A stretch of 64,000 nt of DNA. It comes from Nonlabens xylanidelens. Lineage in GTDB: Bacteria; Bacteroidota; Bacteroidia; Flavobacteriales; Flavobacteriaceae. Below are positions 16,645 to 26,444 of this stretch, piece by piece. Location: assembly GCF_002934445.1 (NCBI RefSeq), contig NZ_PTJE01000002.1, forward strand, positions 129,392 through 193,391, read 5' to 3'. The notes below the pieces were generated by a model that had not been told where the DNA came from, searched no databases, and saw only the letters and a list, made by a program, of their open reading frames with translations. Numbering within the stretch: the first letter of the stretch is position 1; each line of letters starts with the position of its first letter. The position numbers and the translations under genes are program-made.

Positions 16645-17901
16645 ATGTATGCAAAACACTTTTTATACGATTATCTAATTGAGATGGGCATGTCGGTCAC
16701 TTATGCTAGATATATCAATATGATCGCGCTACTTATCGCTTTATTGATAGTAGCATTACTCGTAGATTATATAGTGAAAAGAATTATTGTAAATCTGTTT
16801 ACCCAGTTTACAATTAAGACTAAAACAAAGTTTGATAATTTCTTGGTGACCAACAAAGTACCCAAAAATGTGGCGCACATTATACCGCTTATTCTTGGTC
16901 TAGAGTTTATACCAGTAGTCTTTGCCGATTTTCCATATTTTGAGAATATGGTAGAAAAGGGTTTTAAGGTTTTTGCCATAATTCTTACCCTATGGATCGC
17001 ACGTAGTTTATTGAGTGCACTCAAGGATTATTTTAAAACACTATCTAGATTAAAGGATAAACCTATAGATAGCTACATACAGGTATTTATGATTTTTGCT
17101 TGGGTAATCGGTATATTTTCTGCTTTTGCGATTATCACTGGTATAGAATTCATAAAATTCATGACCACACTGGGTGCGGCGTCTGCTATAATCATACTTG
17201 TTTTTAGAGATACGATATTAGGTTTTGTAGCCAGTATACAGGTTTCTATTAATGATATGGTGCGTATAAGCGACTGGATTACTTTTGAAAAATACGGTGC
17301 AGACGGTACGGTGGTAGAGATTAATCTATCTACGGTAAAGGTGCAAAACTTTGATAAAACCATTACTACTATTCCTACTTATGCGCTCATATCTGACTCG
17401 TTTAAAAACTGGCGAGGCATGGAAAACTCTCCTGGTAGACGTATAAAAAGAGCCTTAAACATTAAGTTAGATAGCATCACTTATCTATCTAAAGATGACG
17501 TAGATACCTTAAAAAAAATCGACCTCATTTCTAGCTATGTAGAAAAGCGCCAGGCAACTATCGATAGCTATAATGAGAAAAATAATATCAATAAAGAACT
17601 TCCCTTGAATGGACGCAATATGACTAACATAGGCGTTTTTAGAAAATACATAGAGACCTATATTGAGAACCATTCTGGTATCAATAAAGACATGATGATT
17701 ATGGTGCGACAGCTCGCTCCTACTAGTCAGGGCATGCCGCTAGAGATCTATGCCTTCAGTAGTGATAAGAGATGGGAAAACTATGAATACATCATGGCAG
17801 ATATCTTTGACCATACCATTGCAGCTGTTCCTTATTTTAATCTAGAACTCTTTGAAGAACCGAGTAATTCTAGTTTTAAGAAACTTAAACCGCTTTCTTA
17901 A
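16645..17901 (+). CDS. MscS-family mechanosensitive ion channel (YbdG-like)
   Basis: The protein has 418 aa with five hydrophobic helices between residues 20 and 200, then the MscS pore-lining and beta domain: TTLGAASAIIILVFRDTILGF, SIQVSINDMVRISDWITFEK and GADGTVVEINLSTVKV. The C-terminal cytoplasmic portion (GRNMTNIGVFRKYIETY) resembles the YbdG/MscM subgroup. It would act as an osmotic release valve in the inner membrane. Transcribed alone. Confidence 0.92.
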   Translation: MYAKHFLYDYLIEMGMSVTYARYINMIALLIALLIVALLVDYIVKRIIVNLFTQFTIKTKTKFDNFLVTNKVPKNVAHIIPLILGLEFIPVVFADFPYFENMVEKGFKVFAIILTLWIARSLLSALKDYFKTLSRLKDKPIDSYIQVFMIFAWVIGIFSAFAIITGIEFIKFMTTLGAASAIIILVFRDTILGFVASIQVSINDMVRISDWITFEKYGADGTVVEINLSTVKVQNFDKTITTIPTYALISDSFKNWRGMENSPGRRIKRALNIKLDSITYLSKDDVDTLKKIDLISSYVEKRQATIDSYNEKNNINKELPLNGRNMTNIGVFRKYIETYIENHSGINKDMMIMVRQLAPTSQGMPLEIYAFSSDKRWENYEYIMADIFDHTIAAVPYFNLELFEEPSNSSFKKLKPLS

Positions 17902-18206
17902 TTACAGTATAGCATATAGATTTTTGTGTGTTCCGCTTTCGCGAAAGCGGAATTTACATTCCCACACCTAGATTTTATTACATCATTTTGATAATTCTTA
18001 AAGTGATGGCTGTATAGATTCTTACTTCTAGCATCACTCCTTTTCTATCATTTACTTGTCAGCACGCCACTAATATCTTGCTATAAGCTTATTTTAACAT
18101 AATAGACCTCTTATTATAAAAGTTATGATAAACCCATGTTGAGATATTGTTAAACGGTATTCTTACGGCGTTCTTGTTGCCTATCTTTAAGAAAAGACAA
18201 GATATT
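17902..18206. other. Intergenic region with extended palindrome
   Basis: It contains a perfect 22-bp form of the recurrent palindrome at 17931-17952 and, near 18173-18180, the -7-like TATCTTTA before the small gene at 18207. No other feature seen. Confidence 0.5.
17931..17952. repeat. Recurrent palindrome, extended 22-bp copy
   Basis: The perfect 16-bp core (17934-17949) is extended symmetrically by TTC/GAA. Intergenic, 29 bp after the MscS-type gene. Confidence 0.95.
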
Positions 18207-18506
18207 ATGAAAAAGGAAACCACAAAAACAGAAAAAGAATTAACCTACAATCCAGAAATAACGCAGCACGATAAAGATCTATTAAATCAGGACAATGCTA
18301 ACTTGCACAGCGATAATAATGCAGACCAGCAACTCATCGATAGAAAAGAAAAAGTAGATTTTACAGGTGGTGATCTAGATATACCTGGTAGAACTGCAGC
18401 CCAAAAAGGCAACGGTACACCAGCCTTAAATGATGAGGAGAACAAGTTACACAGTCAGGGCGGTGACCGTCATAATAATCTAGAAAGAGATGACGCTGCT
18501 AGATAG
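18207..18506 (+). CDS. Small hydrophilic, probably disordered protein
   Basis: The 99 residues are rich in D, N, K, Q and E, with no Cys and no hydrophobic core; likely intrinsically disordered and cytosolic. The ATG at 18207 follows an A-rich leader and a promoter-like TATCTTTA, whereas the longer ORF from 18147 begins upstream of that box. Similar short acidic proteins are common in flavobacteria and are thought to be stress-related; function unknown. Confidence 0.65.
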   Translation: MKKETTKTEKELTYNPEITQHDKDLLNQDNANLHSDNNADQQLIDRKEKVDFTGGDLDIPGRTAAQKGNGTPALNDEENKLHSQGGDRHNNLERDDAAR

Positions 18507-18528
18507 TAAACGTCGCTAATTTTTAAAT

Positions 18529-18570
18529 AAAAAAAGCTTTCTACAGAGAACCTGTTAGAAAGCTTTTTTT
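18529..18570. terminator. Bidirectional terminator
   Basis: The 13-bp arms AAAAAGCTTTCTA / TAGAAAGCTTTTT with a 12-nt loop have A and T tracts on both sides. It separates the convergent genes at 18207 and 18603. Confidence 0.85.
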
Positions 18571-18602
18571 ATGCATTCGTATTAAAGCTATCTATACTAT
18601 AC

Positions 18603-19226
18603 TTAGTTTTTAATAAGGTCAAATGATAATTTAATACCTTGAATAATCATACCTGTACCTATTATCGCGATAATAAGTCCCATAATTTTACCAATTACAG
18701 ATATTACGTTATTTCCTACTATTCTCACAATTAGATCACTCAATTTAAAGGTGAAATAAGTAAGCAAACTCATAAAACCAAAAATAGCGATCACTAAAAT
18801 AATTTGTAACATCTCAACTTTAGACACAAAATTCATCGCGGTAACGATAGTACCGGGACCTGCAAGAATAGGAATAGCAAGTGGTGATACGGCTATGTTC
18901 TCATCTATGTTTACATTATCAATGCTTTTTACACTAGACTGCTTAGACTGCAGCATGTCAAAACCTATGAAGAATATCAAAATACCACCAGTAATTTTAA
19001 AGGCAGGAATACTGATGTTGAACAATTCAAAAATAAATTTACCTAGAAGAACAAACACGGTCACAATAATAAAAGCAATAATGTTTGCTCTTCTATTAAT
19101 GTCGAGTTTTGTTTTTTTATCTGCTCCTTGAGTAAGCGATAAAAAAACGGTCATGTTAGATATAGGATTAGTTATCGCAAAAAAACCTGTAAACACAGTG
19201 ATACAAAAGGTTAGTAAGTTATCCAT
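18603..19226 (-). CDS. MarC family integral membrane protein
   Basis: This 207-aa protein has six hydrophobic segments and MarC-family signatures: FAITNPISNM (about 17-26), ITGGILIFFIGFDML and AIPILAGPGTIVTAMNF. Inner-membrane protein of unknown transport role. Single gene ending at a bidirectional terminator. Confidence 0.9.
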   Translation of the reverse strand: MDNLLTFCITVFTGFFAITNPISNMTVFLSLTQGADKKTKLDINRRANIIAFIIVTVFVLLGKFIFELFNISIPAFKITGGILIFFIGFDMLQSKQSSVKSIDNVNIDENIAVSPLAIPILAGPGTIVTAMNFVSKVEMLQIILVIAIFGFMSLLTYFTFKLSDLIVRIVGNNVISVIGKIMGLIIAIIGTGMIIQGIKLSFDLIKN

Positions 19227-19383
19227 ACTATTAAGTCTTAATTATTTCATCTCGTAAATACGAGGCGGCAATATTAGATATATTACCGCTAACTATAACA
19301 CAATTAAGAGTTTATAATGCATTTTATGATATCAATTCAATTTGCCTATTTTACTTGAATATACCACAATTTAAGAAGGAGTT

Positions 19384-20388
19384 TTAAGCCAATTCTTTCA
19401 TTATTTCTGAAAATAACTCATAAGATCTTATTCGGTCATTTGTGTCATAAATATTAGTAACAGCAATTAATTCATCTACCCCAGTTTTTTCAATAAAGTC
19501 TTTTACTTGTGCTTTAACTTTACTCTTACTACCTATAAAAGAATACTTCAACATTTGATGTACTTTATGATGTTTTAATAGCTCTCTAAATTCATCATTC
19601 ATCTCTGTCCCAGGTTGTACATAATCACGGTTACCAGTGAAGATTCCTACTATCATGCGTATTAATGAGGTGGACATTCTTTCTGCTTCTTCGTCAGTGT
19701 CTGCTATAATAATGTTGACACCTGCCATTACATAAGGTTTTTCTAGATCTTGTGATGGTGTAAACTCATTGCGATAGATCTGTATAGCCTCCATTAAATG
19801 AGTTGTAGCAAAATGACTTGCAAATGCATAAGGCAACCCTTTTCTAGCCGCAAGGTGTGCACTGTCTGTACTAGAACCGAGTATATAAATAGGTACTTCT
19901 ACACCTTCGGCAACGGTAGCTCTTACTTGCGCAGTGGCATTATCTTTAGAAAAATAAGTTTGTATTTTTTCTAATTCGGCTGGAAAAGAGTGCGCTGCCT
20001 GCATGAAATCAGATCGTATAGCTTGTGCGGTTTCTCTATCGGTACCTGGTGCTCTACCCAGTCCTAGATCTATACGATTAGGATATAAAGATGCTAGCGT
20101 GCCGAATTGCTCTGCAACGATAAGTGGCGAGTGATTGGGCAACATGATACCTCCAGAACCTATGCGCAAAGTGTTGGTACTTTGTGCTACATATCCTATC
20201 AATATAGATGTGGCACTACTAGCAATATTAGAAGCATTATGATGCTCTGCCAGCCAGTAGCGCGTATAACCGTACAATTCTGCATGTTGAGCAAGTCTCA
20301 AAGCATTGTTATAGGTTTCTTTAAGTGTATGACCTTGAGAAACTAATGCTAGGTCTAGAATGGAATATAAAACAGGTTTTGTATTCAT
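19384..20388 (-). CDS. LLM-class (luciferase-like) flavin-dependent oxidoreductase
   Basis: The protein has 334 aa and a bacterial luciferase-like TIM barrel. Typical stretches are RYWLAEHHN, LRIGSGGIMLPNHSPL, AEQFGTLASLYPNRIDLGLG and RAPGTD. It resembles the YhbW/MsnO8 group, which uses reduced FMN. Its neighbour at 20485 is a nitroreductase-family flavoprotein on the same strand with 96 bp between; a joint redox role is possible but not shown. Confidence 0.92.
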   Translation of the reverse strand: MNTKPVLYSILDLALVSQGHTLKETYNNALRLAQHAELYGYTRYWLAEHHNASNIASSATSILIGYVAQSTNTLRIGSGGIMLPNHSPLIVAEQFGTLASLYPNRIDLGLGRAPGTDRETAQAIRSDFMQAAHSFPAELEKIQTYFSKDNATAQVRATVAEGVEVPIYILGSSTDSAHLAARKGLPYAFASHFATTHLMEAIQIYRNEFTPSQDLEKPYVMAGVNIIIADTDEEAERMSTSLIRMIVGIFTGNRDYVQPGTEMNDEFRELLKHHKVHQMLKYSFIGSKSKVKAQVKDFIEKTGVDELIAVTNIYDTNDRIRSYELFSEIMKELA

Positions 20389-20484
20389 AAAATATAAGTT
20401 GCTCAGTGATCAACTATCGAGTAATAGAAATATTGTAATGTATCTATAAAACTAAAATCATTCTTATAAGATCTATAAGCAAAA

Positions 20485-21162
20485 TTAGGATTTCCAACTT
20501 ACAATTTCTTCTAGTTCTCTTCTAGTTTTTGGGTGTTCTGGATCTGCTTTTCTATAACCGAATGCAGTCATAAATGACAAGCCATATTTATTGATATCTA
20601 CACCAAATTTATCTTGTAATAAAGCCTCTGCTTTTTCTTGATGAAAACCTTCTATAGGACAAGAATCGATACCGATCAATGCTGCAGCAGTCATCATGTT
20701 ACCTAATGCGATATAAGTCTGTTTTGACGACCAGTCGAATAATTTCTTATCTGTATTAAGGTTAAAATCACGTTCTTGAAATTCTCTATAAAACTTAGAA
20801 TACATCTCCATCACATCTTCTGGCAGTTGCTTAACATCTTTCATCATACGTGTGATATAATCTGCATCATGTTTTATCATAGGTGCTTTCATACTTAGTC
20901 CTAAAACAAAATGACTAGCTGTATCTAATTTTAAAGGAGCACCCCAAGCCACAGGTTTTAATAATTCACGTAGCTCTTTATTTTGGACAACTATAAAATG
21001 CCATGGTTCAAAACCAAACGAACTAGGTGATAGTTGTGCGGTTTTAAGAATAAACTCCATATCTTCATTAGATACTATTTTAGAAGCATCAAATTCTTTT
21101 GTTGCATGTCTATAACGGAATGCGTTGAGTATTTCTTCTTTTGAAATGTTAGGTGTGTTCAT
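20485..21162 (-). CDS. NAD(P)H-dependent nitroreductase family oxidoreductase
   Basis: An FMN-binding nitroreductase fold of 225 aa: FRYRHATKEFD (FMN phosphate-binding Arg), LSPSSFGFEPWHFIVVQN, and the C-terminal IGIDSCPIEGFHQEKAE segment of the NfsB/FRase group. Cytosolic. It is divergent from an AraC regulator (160 bp between starts), suggesting control by that regulator. Confidence 0.93.
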   Translation of the reverse strand: MNTPNISKEEILNAFRYRHATKEFDASKIVSNEDMEFILKTAQLSPSSFGFEPWHFIVVQNKELRELLKPVAWGAPLKLDTASHFVLGLSMKAPMIKHDADYITRMMKDVKQLPEDVMEMYSKFYREFQERDFNLNTDKKLFDWSSKQTYIALGNMMTAAALIGIDSCPIEGFHQEKAEALLQDKFGVDINKYGLSFMTAFGYRKADPEHPKTRRELEEIVSWKS

Positions 21163-21322
21163 GAATTTAAAATTTGCTATTTATACAGGCACAAAGATAT
21201 TAGTACCAACAAGCTTAATTAAGGTATTAATAAAGGATATATAGGTACAAATCAAGGTTAATTACCTATATAATAGATAACCATAGAGGGAATTGATTAA
21301 ATTTGATCAAAATACCAGATAA

Positions 21323-22207
21323 ATGAATGTTATAGAAACATATAAACCTTTTGAAATACAAGAAATAGAATTAACAGAATGGAAGCCTCGCCCTGTTAAA
21401 AATAATTTCTTTGAACTGGTACTTATAAAATCTGGAGAAGGCACCCAATGCATTAATTACAACCTCTCACCTTATCATAAAAACAGCCTGTTTCTATTAC
21501 CACCTTTAAAATGCCATTCTTTTACGGTAGAGAAACCTACCACATTTGTCTTTTTAAAATTTACAGATTCCTTTTTCAAGGATATAGGGAAAATTAATAT
21601 TGATAGAAATGAATGGTTTAAAGAAGCATCTTTTATTCTATCTAATTATAATCAGTTGCCAGGTGATATAATTAAAGACGAAATAGATAGAAAACATCTC
21701 GAGAGTATTGTACAAATTATACTAGCCGAGTCGAGAAACTATGGATCTACTTCTATTAACCTAATAACTAGTTTAATGACTAGTATACTAGAAATTTTAA
21801 TAAGAAATATAAAAAAAGGAACTTACAGCGAAGTTTCAGATAACACTACAGATCAAAGAATCACAAAAATGCTTAACTACATCAATGAGAACATTGATAA
21901 AACAGAACTTTTAAAAGTTGATCACCTCGCTAGTGTATTTATGATGTCACCTACCTATGTTAGTGAGTATTTTAAAAAACAAGTAAATATGTCCTTAAGA
22001 GAATATATTATTAAAGCAAAACTCAAACTTGTAGAGATACGTCTTCTTAACTCTAACTTTACACTTACTCAAATAGCAGATGATCTAGGTTTTACAGACA
22101 TAAGCCATTTATCAAAAACCTTTAAACGTTATACAGGTATATCTATAAGAGAATTTAAAAGAAATGGCGAGTATATGTTGTTAAAACGAGCTCGATGTAC
22201 TGGTTAA
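21323..22207 (+). CDS. AraC-family transcriptional regulator
   Basis: The protein has 294 aa. Residues 1-150 are a cupin-like sensor; the C-terminal hundred residues carry two helix-turn-helix motifs: DHLASVFMMSPTYVSEYFKK and the signature LTQIADDLGFTDISHLSKTF followed by FKRYTGISIREFK. It is divergent from the nitroreductase at 20485 and may regulate it together with the downstream monooxygenase. Confidence 0.93.
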   Translation: MNVIETYKPFEIQEIELTEWKPRPVKNNFFELVLIKSGEGTQCINYNLSPYHKNSLFLLPPLKCHSFTVEKPTTFVFLKFTDSFFKDIGKINIDRNEWFKEASFILSNYNQLPGDIIKDEIDRKHLESIVQIILAESRNYGSTSINLITSLMTSILEILIRNIKKGTYSEVSDNTTDQRITKMLNYINENIDKTELLKVDHLASVFMMSPTYVSEYFKKQVNMSLREYIIKAKLKLVEIRLLNSNFTLTQIADDLGFTDISHLSKTFKRYTGISIREFKRNGEYMLLKRARCTG

Positions 22208-22247
22208 AAGACCTTTAAAAAAATCTATCTTGTTAAATTTCAGTAAA

Positions 22248-22547
22248 TTACAATTTTCCTGTAAATATTAAAAAAACCATATACAGAAATGGAAGTATGC
22301 TCAGGAATATCCAGAATGATTGCTTAGACAGCTTACGTTTATACCTATTCATTAACAAGCCTGTATTAACTAGTGACCAGAATACGGTAGCAAAAAGTAT
22401 GATTATAGAAATAAGGTTTAATTTACCGTAGGTAAGAGTCCCCTCATAAGAAGGAGCTATATATCCACACACTGTACCCACAGATAAAATTAGTAGGATA
22501 AGAAGGGTAAGTTTCTTGAAAATATTAAGATTTTGAAACCAAGTCAT
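22248..22547 (-). CDS. Small membrane protein with three transmembrane segments
   Basis: No family is recognised for these 99 residues. Hydrophobic helices lie at about 12-30, 42-62 and 77-95, separated by short charged loops (NRYKRKLSKQ). Convergent with the AraC gene, 40 bp apart. Probably a genuine inner-membrane protein. Confidence 0.65.
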   Translation of the reverse strand: MTWFQNLNIFKKLTLLILLILSVGTVCGYIAPSYEGTLTYGKLNLISIIILFATVFWSLVNTGLLMNRYKRKLSKQSFWIFLSILPFLYMVFLIFTGKL

Positions 22548-22836
22548 TTATTAAATAAGTTAATTGAAAGATAAGTTTTGTTTAACAAAAGGTAAAAATA
22601 TTTCATTCTTTTGAGAACATTTTACGGTTTCCCTCATTTAACAAAAAACTAGTTTAAAAACATCAAAATTCACCTTTCAACGTCTAATAATTTGTTAAAA
22701 CGACCTGTGACACTTCTTTGAGTATGTAGAAATAAGTAAGAATTGACAAAATTCCCATCACAAAAATAGAATGACTTAAAAAAAAACGAGAACCTATTAC
22801 TAGATTCTCGTTTTCTAAAAATATGTTTTGGAAAAA
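22548..22836. other. Intergenic region with terminator
   Basis: AT-rich 289 bp; the only clear feature is the hairpin at 22783-22814 that ends the lipoprotein gene at 22837. Confidence 0.5.
22783..22814 (-). terminator. Terminator of lipoprotein gene
   Basis: The arms AAAACGAGAA / TTCTCGTTTT carry a 12-nt loop. Read on the minus strand, the stem is followed by a run of T residues. Confidence 0.75.
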
Positions 22837-23667
22837 CTACTCTCCTGGCATAGGTACTACAACACCATTTTCTGGTTGTGCATAGAATGCAGCTGGAGTT
22901 TCTACAAACTCAACATTTGTAATAGATGCTACACCTATCTCATTAGTATAACCTTCTTCTTTACTCCAGTTACGGAAAGACCATTTAGACGCAAATGGCA
23001 CACCATCTACAACAGTAAGTTCTTCATATTTTGCAAAATGAGGCTCTTCTTCTGCAGCTTCAACACCTTTTCCATAACTAACAATGTATGCAACACCGTC
23101 AAGTACGTTTGTTTTAGGATCTTTATATACCACATACCAGTCATCTGACGTGTCTCCTACTCCATTCTCAAAAGATAATCTAGAAGTTGGATATTGTGTA
23201 TCTCCATAAGTAAGCATTTCTTCACTAGACCAATGTGTACCTGGATCATTTAATTTATACGGCATTGCAAAGAAATAAGACCATGTGAAAATGTGAAATC
23301 TAGTCATAGGGTTTGCAGCTAACTCTTCATTACTTGCATACACCTTATCTCCATCAAAAACGATTACACTACCGTCTTTGTTATCTATGCGTACCATAGA
23401 ACCATCTGTCTTTTGAGTAATTTTACCATCTAATAAAGTATTACCACCAAAGGCAACGGTAAAATCATAAGCTACCGCATCATTAGATAGAAAAGCTTCT
23501 TTCTTATGTGCTAATTCTATACTGTTAGTAAACGCTGTGATTTCTGATTGCGCTTCTGGCATCTCTGTAGTTGCAGCAGGTGCTTCAACCATTTCTTTTA
23601 CCTCTTTTTCTTCTTTACAACTAGTAAGAATGCTTATAGCCGCTAGTAGGAATAAAACTTTTTTCAT
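22837..23667 (-). CDS. Secreted lipoprotein, DUF6503-like
   Basis: The signal MKKVLFLLAAISILTSC gives lipobox Cys 17, followed by an acidic/Pro-Ala linker (EAPAATTEMPEAQSE). The mature domain of about 230 aa is beta-rich and matches, by memory, lipoproteins labelled DUF6503 (WSYFFAMPYKLNDPGTHW, DGVPFASKW). Likely periplasmic or surface-anchored; function unknown. Monocistronic. Confidence 0.7.
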   Translation of the reverse strand: MKKVLFLLAAISILTSCKEEKEVKEMVEAPAATTEMPEAQSEITAFTNSIELAHKKEAFLSNDAVAYDFTVAFGGNTLLDGKITQKTDGSMVRIDNKDGSVIVFDGDKVYASNEELAANPMTRFHIFTWSYFFAMPYKLNDPGTHWSSEEMLTYGDTQYPTSRLSFENGVGDTSDDWYVVYKDPKTNVLDGVAYIVSYGKGVEAAEEEPHFAKYEELTVVDGVPFASKWSFRNWSKEEGYTNEIGVASITNVEFVETPAAFYAQPENGVVVPMPGE

Positions 23668-23780
23668 GGATATTATGTATTTGATTTATTTAAGAATACA
23701 AAAGACTAAGTTATTTGTCACATAATGAGCTATTAGGCTGTTAAACTTGTGCTAAGAAATATAGGCCGCTATGTGCATCT

Positions 23781-23788
23781 TAAATTTG
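23781..23788 (+). promoter_or_regulatory. -7 promoter box of EamA transporter gene
   Basis: TAAATTTG fits TAnnTTTG, 31 bp upstream of the ATG at 23820. Confidence 0.5.
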
Positions 23789-23819
23789 GTCAACTGTATC
23801 AAAAAACTATCTTCGCGGC

Positions 23820-24719
23820 ATGTGGATGTATTTAGGTCTTTTGGCCGCTTTATTTTTAGGCTTACATAACTTATGTAAGAAGCATGCCGTACAAGGAAAT
23901 GAGGTTTTCCCTGTGTTATTAGGCACCATAACAGCTGGATTTCTTTTTATAGTACCGTTTTATATAGGTTCTATTTTCTATCCAGATATTACTAGAGAAC
24001 TAGGTTTTTATATAGAAACTATTCCATGGACCACGCACGGTTTTATACTTATAAAATCTATGATCATGGCATCTTCCTGGATACTCGCTTACCAGGCATT
24101 AAAACACTTACCACTTACCATAGTCACTCCTATACGCTCTGCAGGACCATTTTTTACCTTTATAGGTGCCATTGTTATTTATAAAGAAGCACCTAACAAC
24201 TGGCAGTGGTTGGGCTTTTTTATGATTATTCTATCGGTGATTATGTATTCACAAATAGGTAAAAAAGAAGGCATACATTTTAAAAGTAACAAATGGATTT
24301 TTGCCATAATAGGCGCTACTTTTCTAGGTGCATCTAGTGGTTTATATGATAAATTCCTGATTCAGGGGCTTTTACTTAATCCGCAAACGTTGCAATTCTG
24401 GTTCTGTTTTTACACCATATTAATATTGCTCCTTATACTATCCATAACGTGGTTTCCATATGCTAGTAAAAGAAAAGCTTTCAAATTTCGCTGGACCATT
24501 CCTGCAGTAGGAATCCTATTACAAACAGCAGACTACTTCTACTTTAAAGCACTTCAAGATCCAGAGGCTTTGATCATGTTATTGAGTGCCATAAAACGCA
24601 GTCAGATAATCATAGCTGTTGTTTTGGGAGGTATTTTATTTAAAGAAAAGAACAAACGCAAAAAACTGATTCCTCTAGCGGGCATCATGATAGGCGTGTT
24701 TTTGATTTTGTATTCTTAG
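23820..24719 (+). CDS. EamA-family (DMT superfamily) transporter
   Basis: This 299-aa inner-membrane protein has ten hydrophobic helices in two related halves, as usual for EamA proteins. Conserved features are the N-terminal LLAALFLGLHNLCKKHAV, PLTIVTPIRSAGPFFTFIGA at the end of the first half, and IKRSQIIIAVVLGGILFKEK in the second. Substrate unknown; likely a small metabolite. Confidence 0.88.
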   Translation: MWMYLGLLAALFLGLHNLCKKHAVQGNEVFPVLLGTITAGFLFIVPFYIGSIFYPDITRELGFYIETIPWTTHGFILIKSMIMASSWILAYQALKHLPLTIVTPIRSAGPFFTFIGAIVIYKEAPNNWQWLGFFMIILSVIMYSQIGKKEGIHFKSNKWIFAIIGATFLGASSGLYDKFLIQGLLLNPQTLQFWFCFYTILILLLILSITWFPYASKRKAFKFRWTIPAVGILLQTADYFYFKALQDPEALIMLLSAIKRSQIIIAVVLGGILFKEKNKRKKLIPLAGIMIGVFLILYS

Positions 24720-24735
24720 AGTTAGATAAAAGTTC

Positions 24736-24751
24736 CGCTTTCGCGAAAGCG
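24736..24751. repeat. Recurrent palindrome, intergenic copy
   Basis: Perfect CGCTTTCGCGAAAGCG, 16 bp after the EamA gene stop. Confidence 0.95.
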
Positions 24752-24794
24752 TACACCATCACCATTATTTCTAAGCAAATACTGAGAACTTCAG

Positions 24795-24802
24795 TAAATT
24801 TG
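24795..24802 (+). promoter_or_regulatory. -7 promoter box of zinc-ribbon gene
   Basis: TAAATTTG fits TAnnTTTG, 34 bp upstream of the ATG at 24837. Confidence 0.5.
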
Positions 24803-24836
24803 CATCATTAATTCAGACATTTATACCTATTAAAAC

Positions 24837-25136
24837 ATGATCAACAACATACCATGTCCTTCTTGTGCTACGCCTATACTTGTAAACACAGAAGAATTTT
24901 TAAAAGGCACCTCTTTTGCATGTTCTAATTGTGATGTAAAGTTAGGCATAGAAGAAAAAACAGATTTAGATCAAGAGAAACTAGACCTATTCAAGAAGTT
25001 TACCAAAACTAAAAAGGAAAGAATGTCTGTCATTCCATGTCCAGATTGTGGTGCAGCCATTACATTTTATGAGAGAGATTTAAAAAAAGGTGAAACCATC
25101 TCCTGCTCCAGTTGCAATGCTAGCGTTGCTTTATAA
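24837..25136 (+). CDS. Double zinc-ribbon protein
   Basis: The 99 aa consist of two near-repeated zinc ribbons. The first has CPSC and CSNC (residues about 7-32), the second CPDC and CSSC (about 67-95), joined by a charged helix. The repeat units IPCPSCATPI and IPCPDCGAAI point to internal duplication. Cytosolic; probably a nucleic-acid- or protein-binding adaptor, function unknown. Confidence 0.8.
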   Translation: MINNIPCPSCATPILVNTEEFLKGTSFACSNCDVKLGIEEKTDLDQEKLDLFKKFTKTKKERMSVIPCPDCGAAITFYERDLKKGETISCSSCNASVAL

Positions 25137-25175
25137 CTTAAAAGAAACTGCGAGATTCTTAATTATGTTGAGAGT

Positions 25176-26201
25176 TTATTCTTCAAAACTCTCTTCTCGA
25201 CCATCACTATGTAGCGCAAATCTGCCTTTAGTTCGATCATGTACTTGCTCTTGTTGAGGCCACGGCCAGCCACCGAATTGTGTCTCTTGATAATCTGCAA
25301 AGGCTTCTCTTATTTCTTGTTGTGTATTCATGACAAATGGCCCGTGCTGCGCCACCGGTTCATTAATAGGTTTACCCTGTAAAACAAGAATATAAGAGTC
25401 TGATGTGCTATTTGTTATCTCTAAATCTACAGCGGCATTTACTTCTATAGAGTGATTTTCATACACCGCAGTGCCAGCGATATGGATAGCTGTCCCACGA
25501 TAATAATATAAAGTCCTTGTAGTTGTACTCGATTTTGCTTTGGGCAGTGTATAACTTGCACCGGCTTCCATCTTTATAGTTACCACAAGCACTTCGTTAT
25601 CTTCATGCGCTGCCCATGAATCTGGTGTAGGATCTAGCGCACGCAATTGATTGATCTCTCCAGCAATAAGATCTACCGTTGTGATTTTATCCTGACTATC
25701 TCTATAATTAATAGTCGGAATATTCTCTTTCCACAGCATTTTAAAATGTGGCGGCACCATTTTACTTGCTCGAGGTAAATTGAGCCATACTTGAAACATC
25801 TCTAGTGTATTCTCCTTATCTTCTTGTAATAAGGGAAACATCTCACTGTGTAATATACCTTTTCCGGCAGTCATCCACTGAACATCTCCTGCACCAAAAC
25901 GACCTGCACCACCTAATGAGTCAGAATGATCTACAAAACCTTCTTTATTTATAGTTATGGTTTCAAAACCACGATGTGGATGGTATGGGAAACCAGGCAC
26001 ATTACTACCATGGTACATTCTATAACCGTCTTTAATTGTAAAATCATTGCCTATATTTCTACCAGCTTTTTCTCTTTCAGGAACACCTAGATCTGCATTG
26101 CCTGCCGGATAATAGTCTCTGTGATGAGCACAAAATAAGAATGGATCTTGCGTTTTCCATGGAAAACCTAGTGGTGAAATGTTTTTTATTACAGTAGACA
26201 T
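25176..26201 (-). CDS. Pirin family protein (bicupin)
   Basis: The protein has 341 aa with the pirin N-terminal cupin: FPYHPHRGFETITI (metal-binding His pair), HSDSLGGAGRFGAGDVQWM and TAGKGILHSE. A C-terminal cupin follows (VAQHGPFVMNT). The longer N-terminus with FLFCAHHRDYYPAGN is of the flavobacterial type. A quercetinase-like or redox-sensing role is known for relatives; role here unknown. Confidence 0.93.
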   Translation of the reverse strand: MSTVIKNISPLGFPWKTQDPFLFCAHHRDYYPAGNADLGVPEREKAGRNIGNDFTIKDGYRMYHGSNVPGFPYHPHRGFETITINKEGFVDHSDSLGGAGRFGAGDVQWMTAGKGILHSEMFPLLQEDKENTLEMFQVWLNLPRASKMVPPHFKMLWKENIPTINYRDSQDKITTVDLIAGEINQLRALDPTPDSWAAHEDNEVLVVTIKMEAGASYTLPKAKSSTTTRTLYYYRGTAIHIAGTAVYENHSIEVNAAVDLEITNSTSDSYILVLQGKPINEPVAQHGPFVMNTQQEIREAFADYQETQFGGWPWPQQEQVHDRTKGRFALHSDGREESFEE

Positions 26202-26311
26202 ATACGTTTCTATTATTTATCGTCTTCATTAAAGACACGTAAAAATGAGCCAAAGAAATTTAAAAAACACTTATAGAATCCATAAAATTACAGAAAGTTT
26301 GTTGTGGTATT

Positions 26312-26327
26312 CGCTTTCGCGAAAGCG
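26312..26327. repeat. Recurrent palindrome, intergenic copy
   Basis: Perfect core in the pirin/Crp divergent region. Confidence 0.95.
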
Positions 26328-26412
26328 GAAACATAACATTATTAAATTTAAAATCAATTGTTAGCCGTTTACCAGAAAGAAATAACACTTAATAAAATAG
26401 ACTTAAAATACT

Positions 26413-26428
26413 ACCTCTCTAAAGAGGT
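26413..26428. promoter_or_regulatory. Putative operator ahead of the Crp-family gene
   Basis: Perfect 6-bp arms with a 4-nt centre, ending 16 bp upstream of the -7 box, thus over the -33 region. Autoregulation by the Crp/Fnr-like protein is a plausible inference. Confidence 0.4.
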
Positions 26429-26444
26429 TTTAATGAAATCCTCT

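Noticed and set aside
22828-23148. Cys/Phe-rich plus-strand ORF over the DUF6503-like gene
   Set aside because: Composition is that of an antisense shadow; the minus-strand lipoprotein explains the region.
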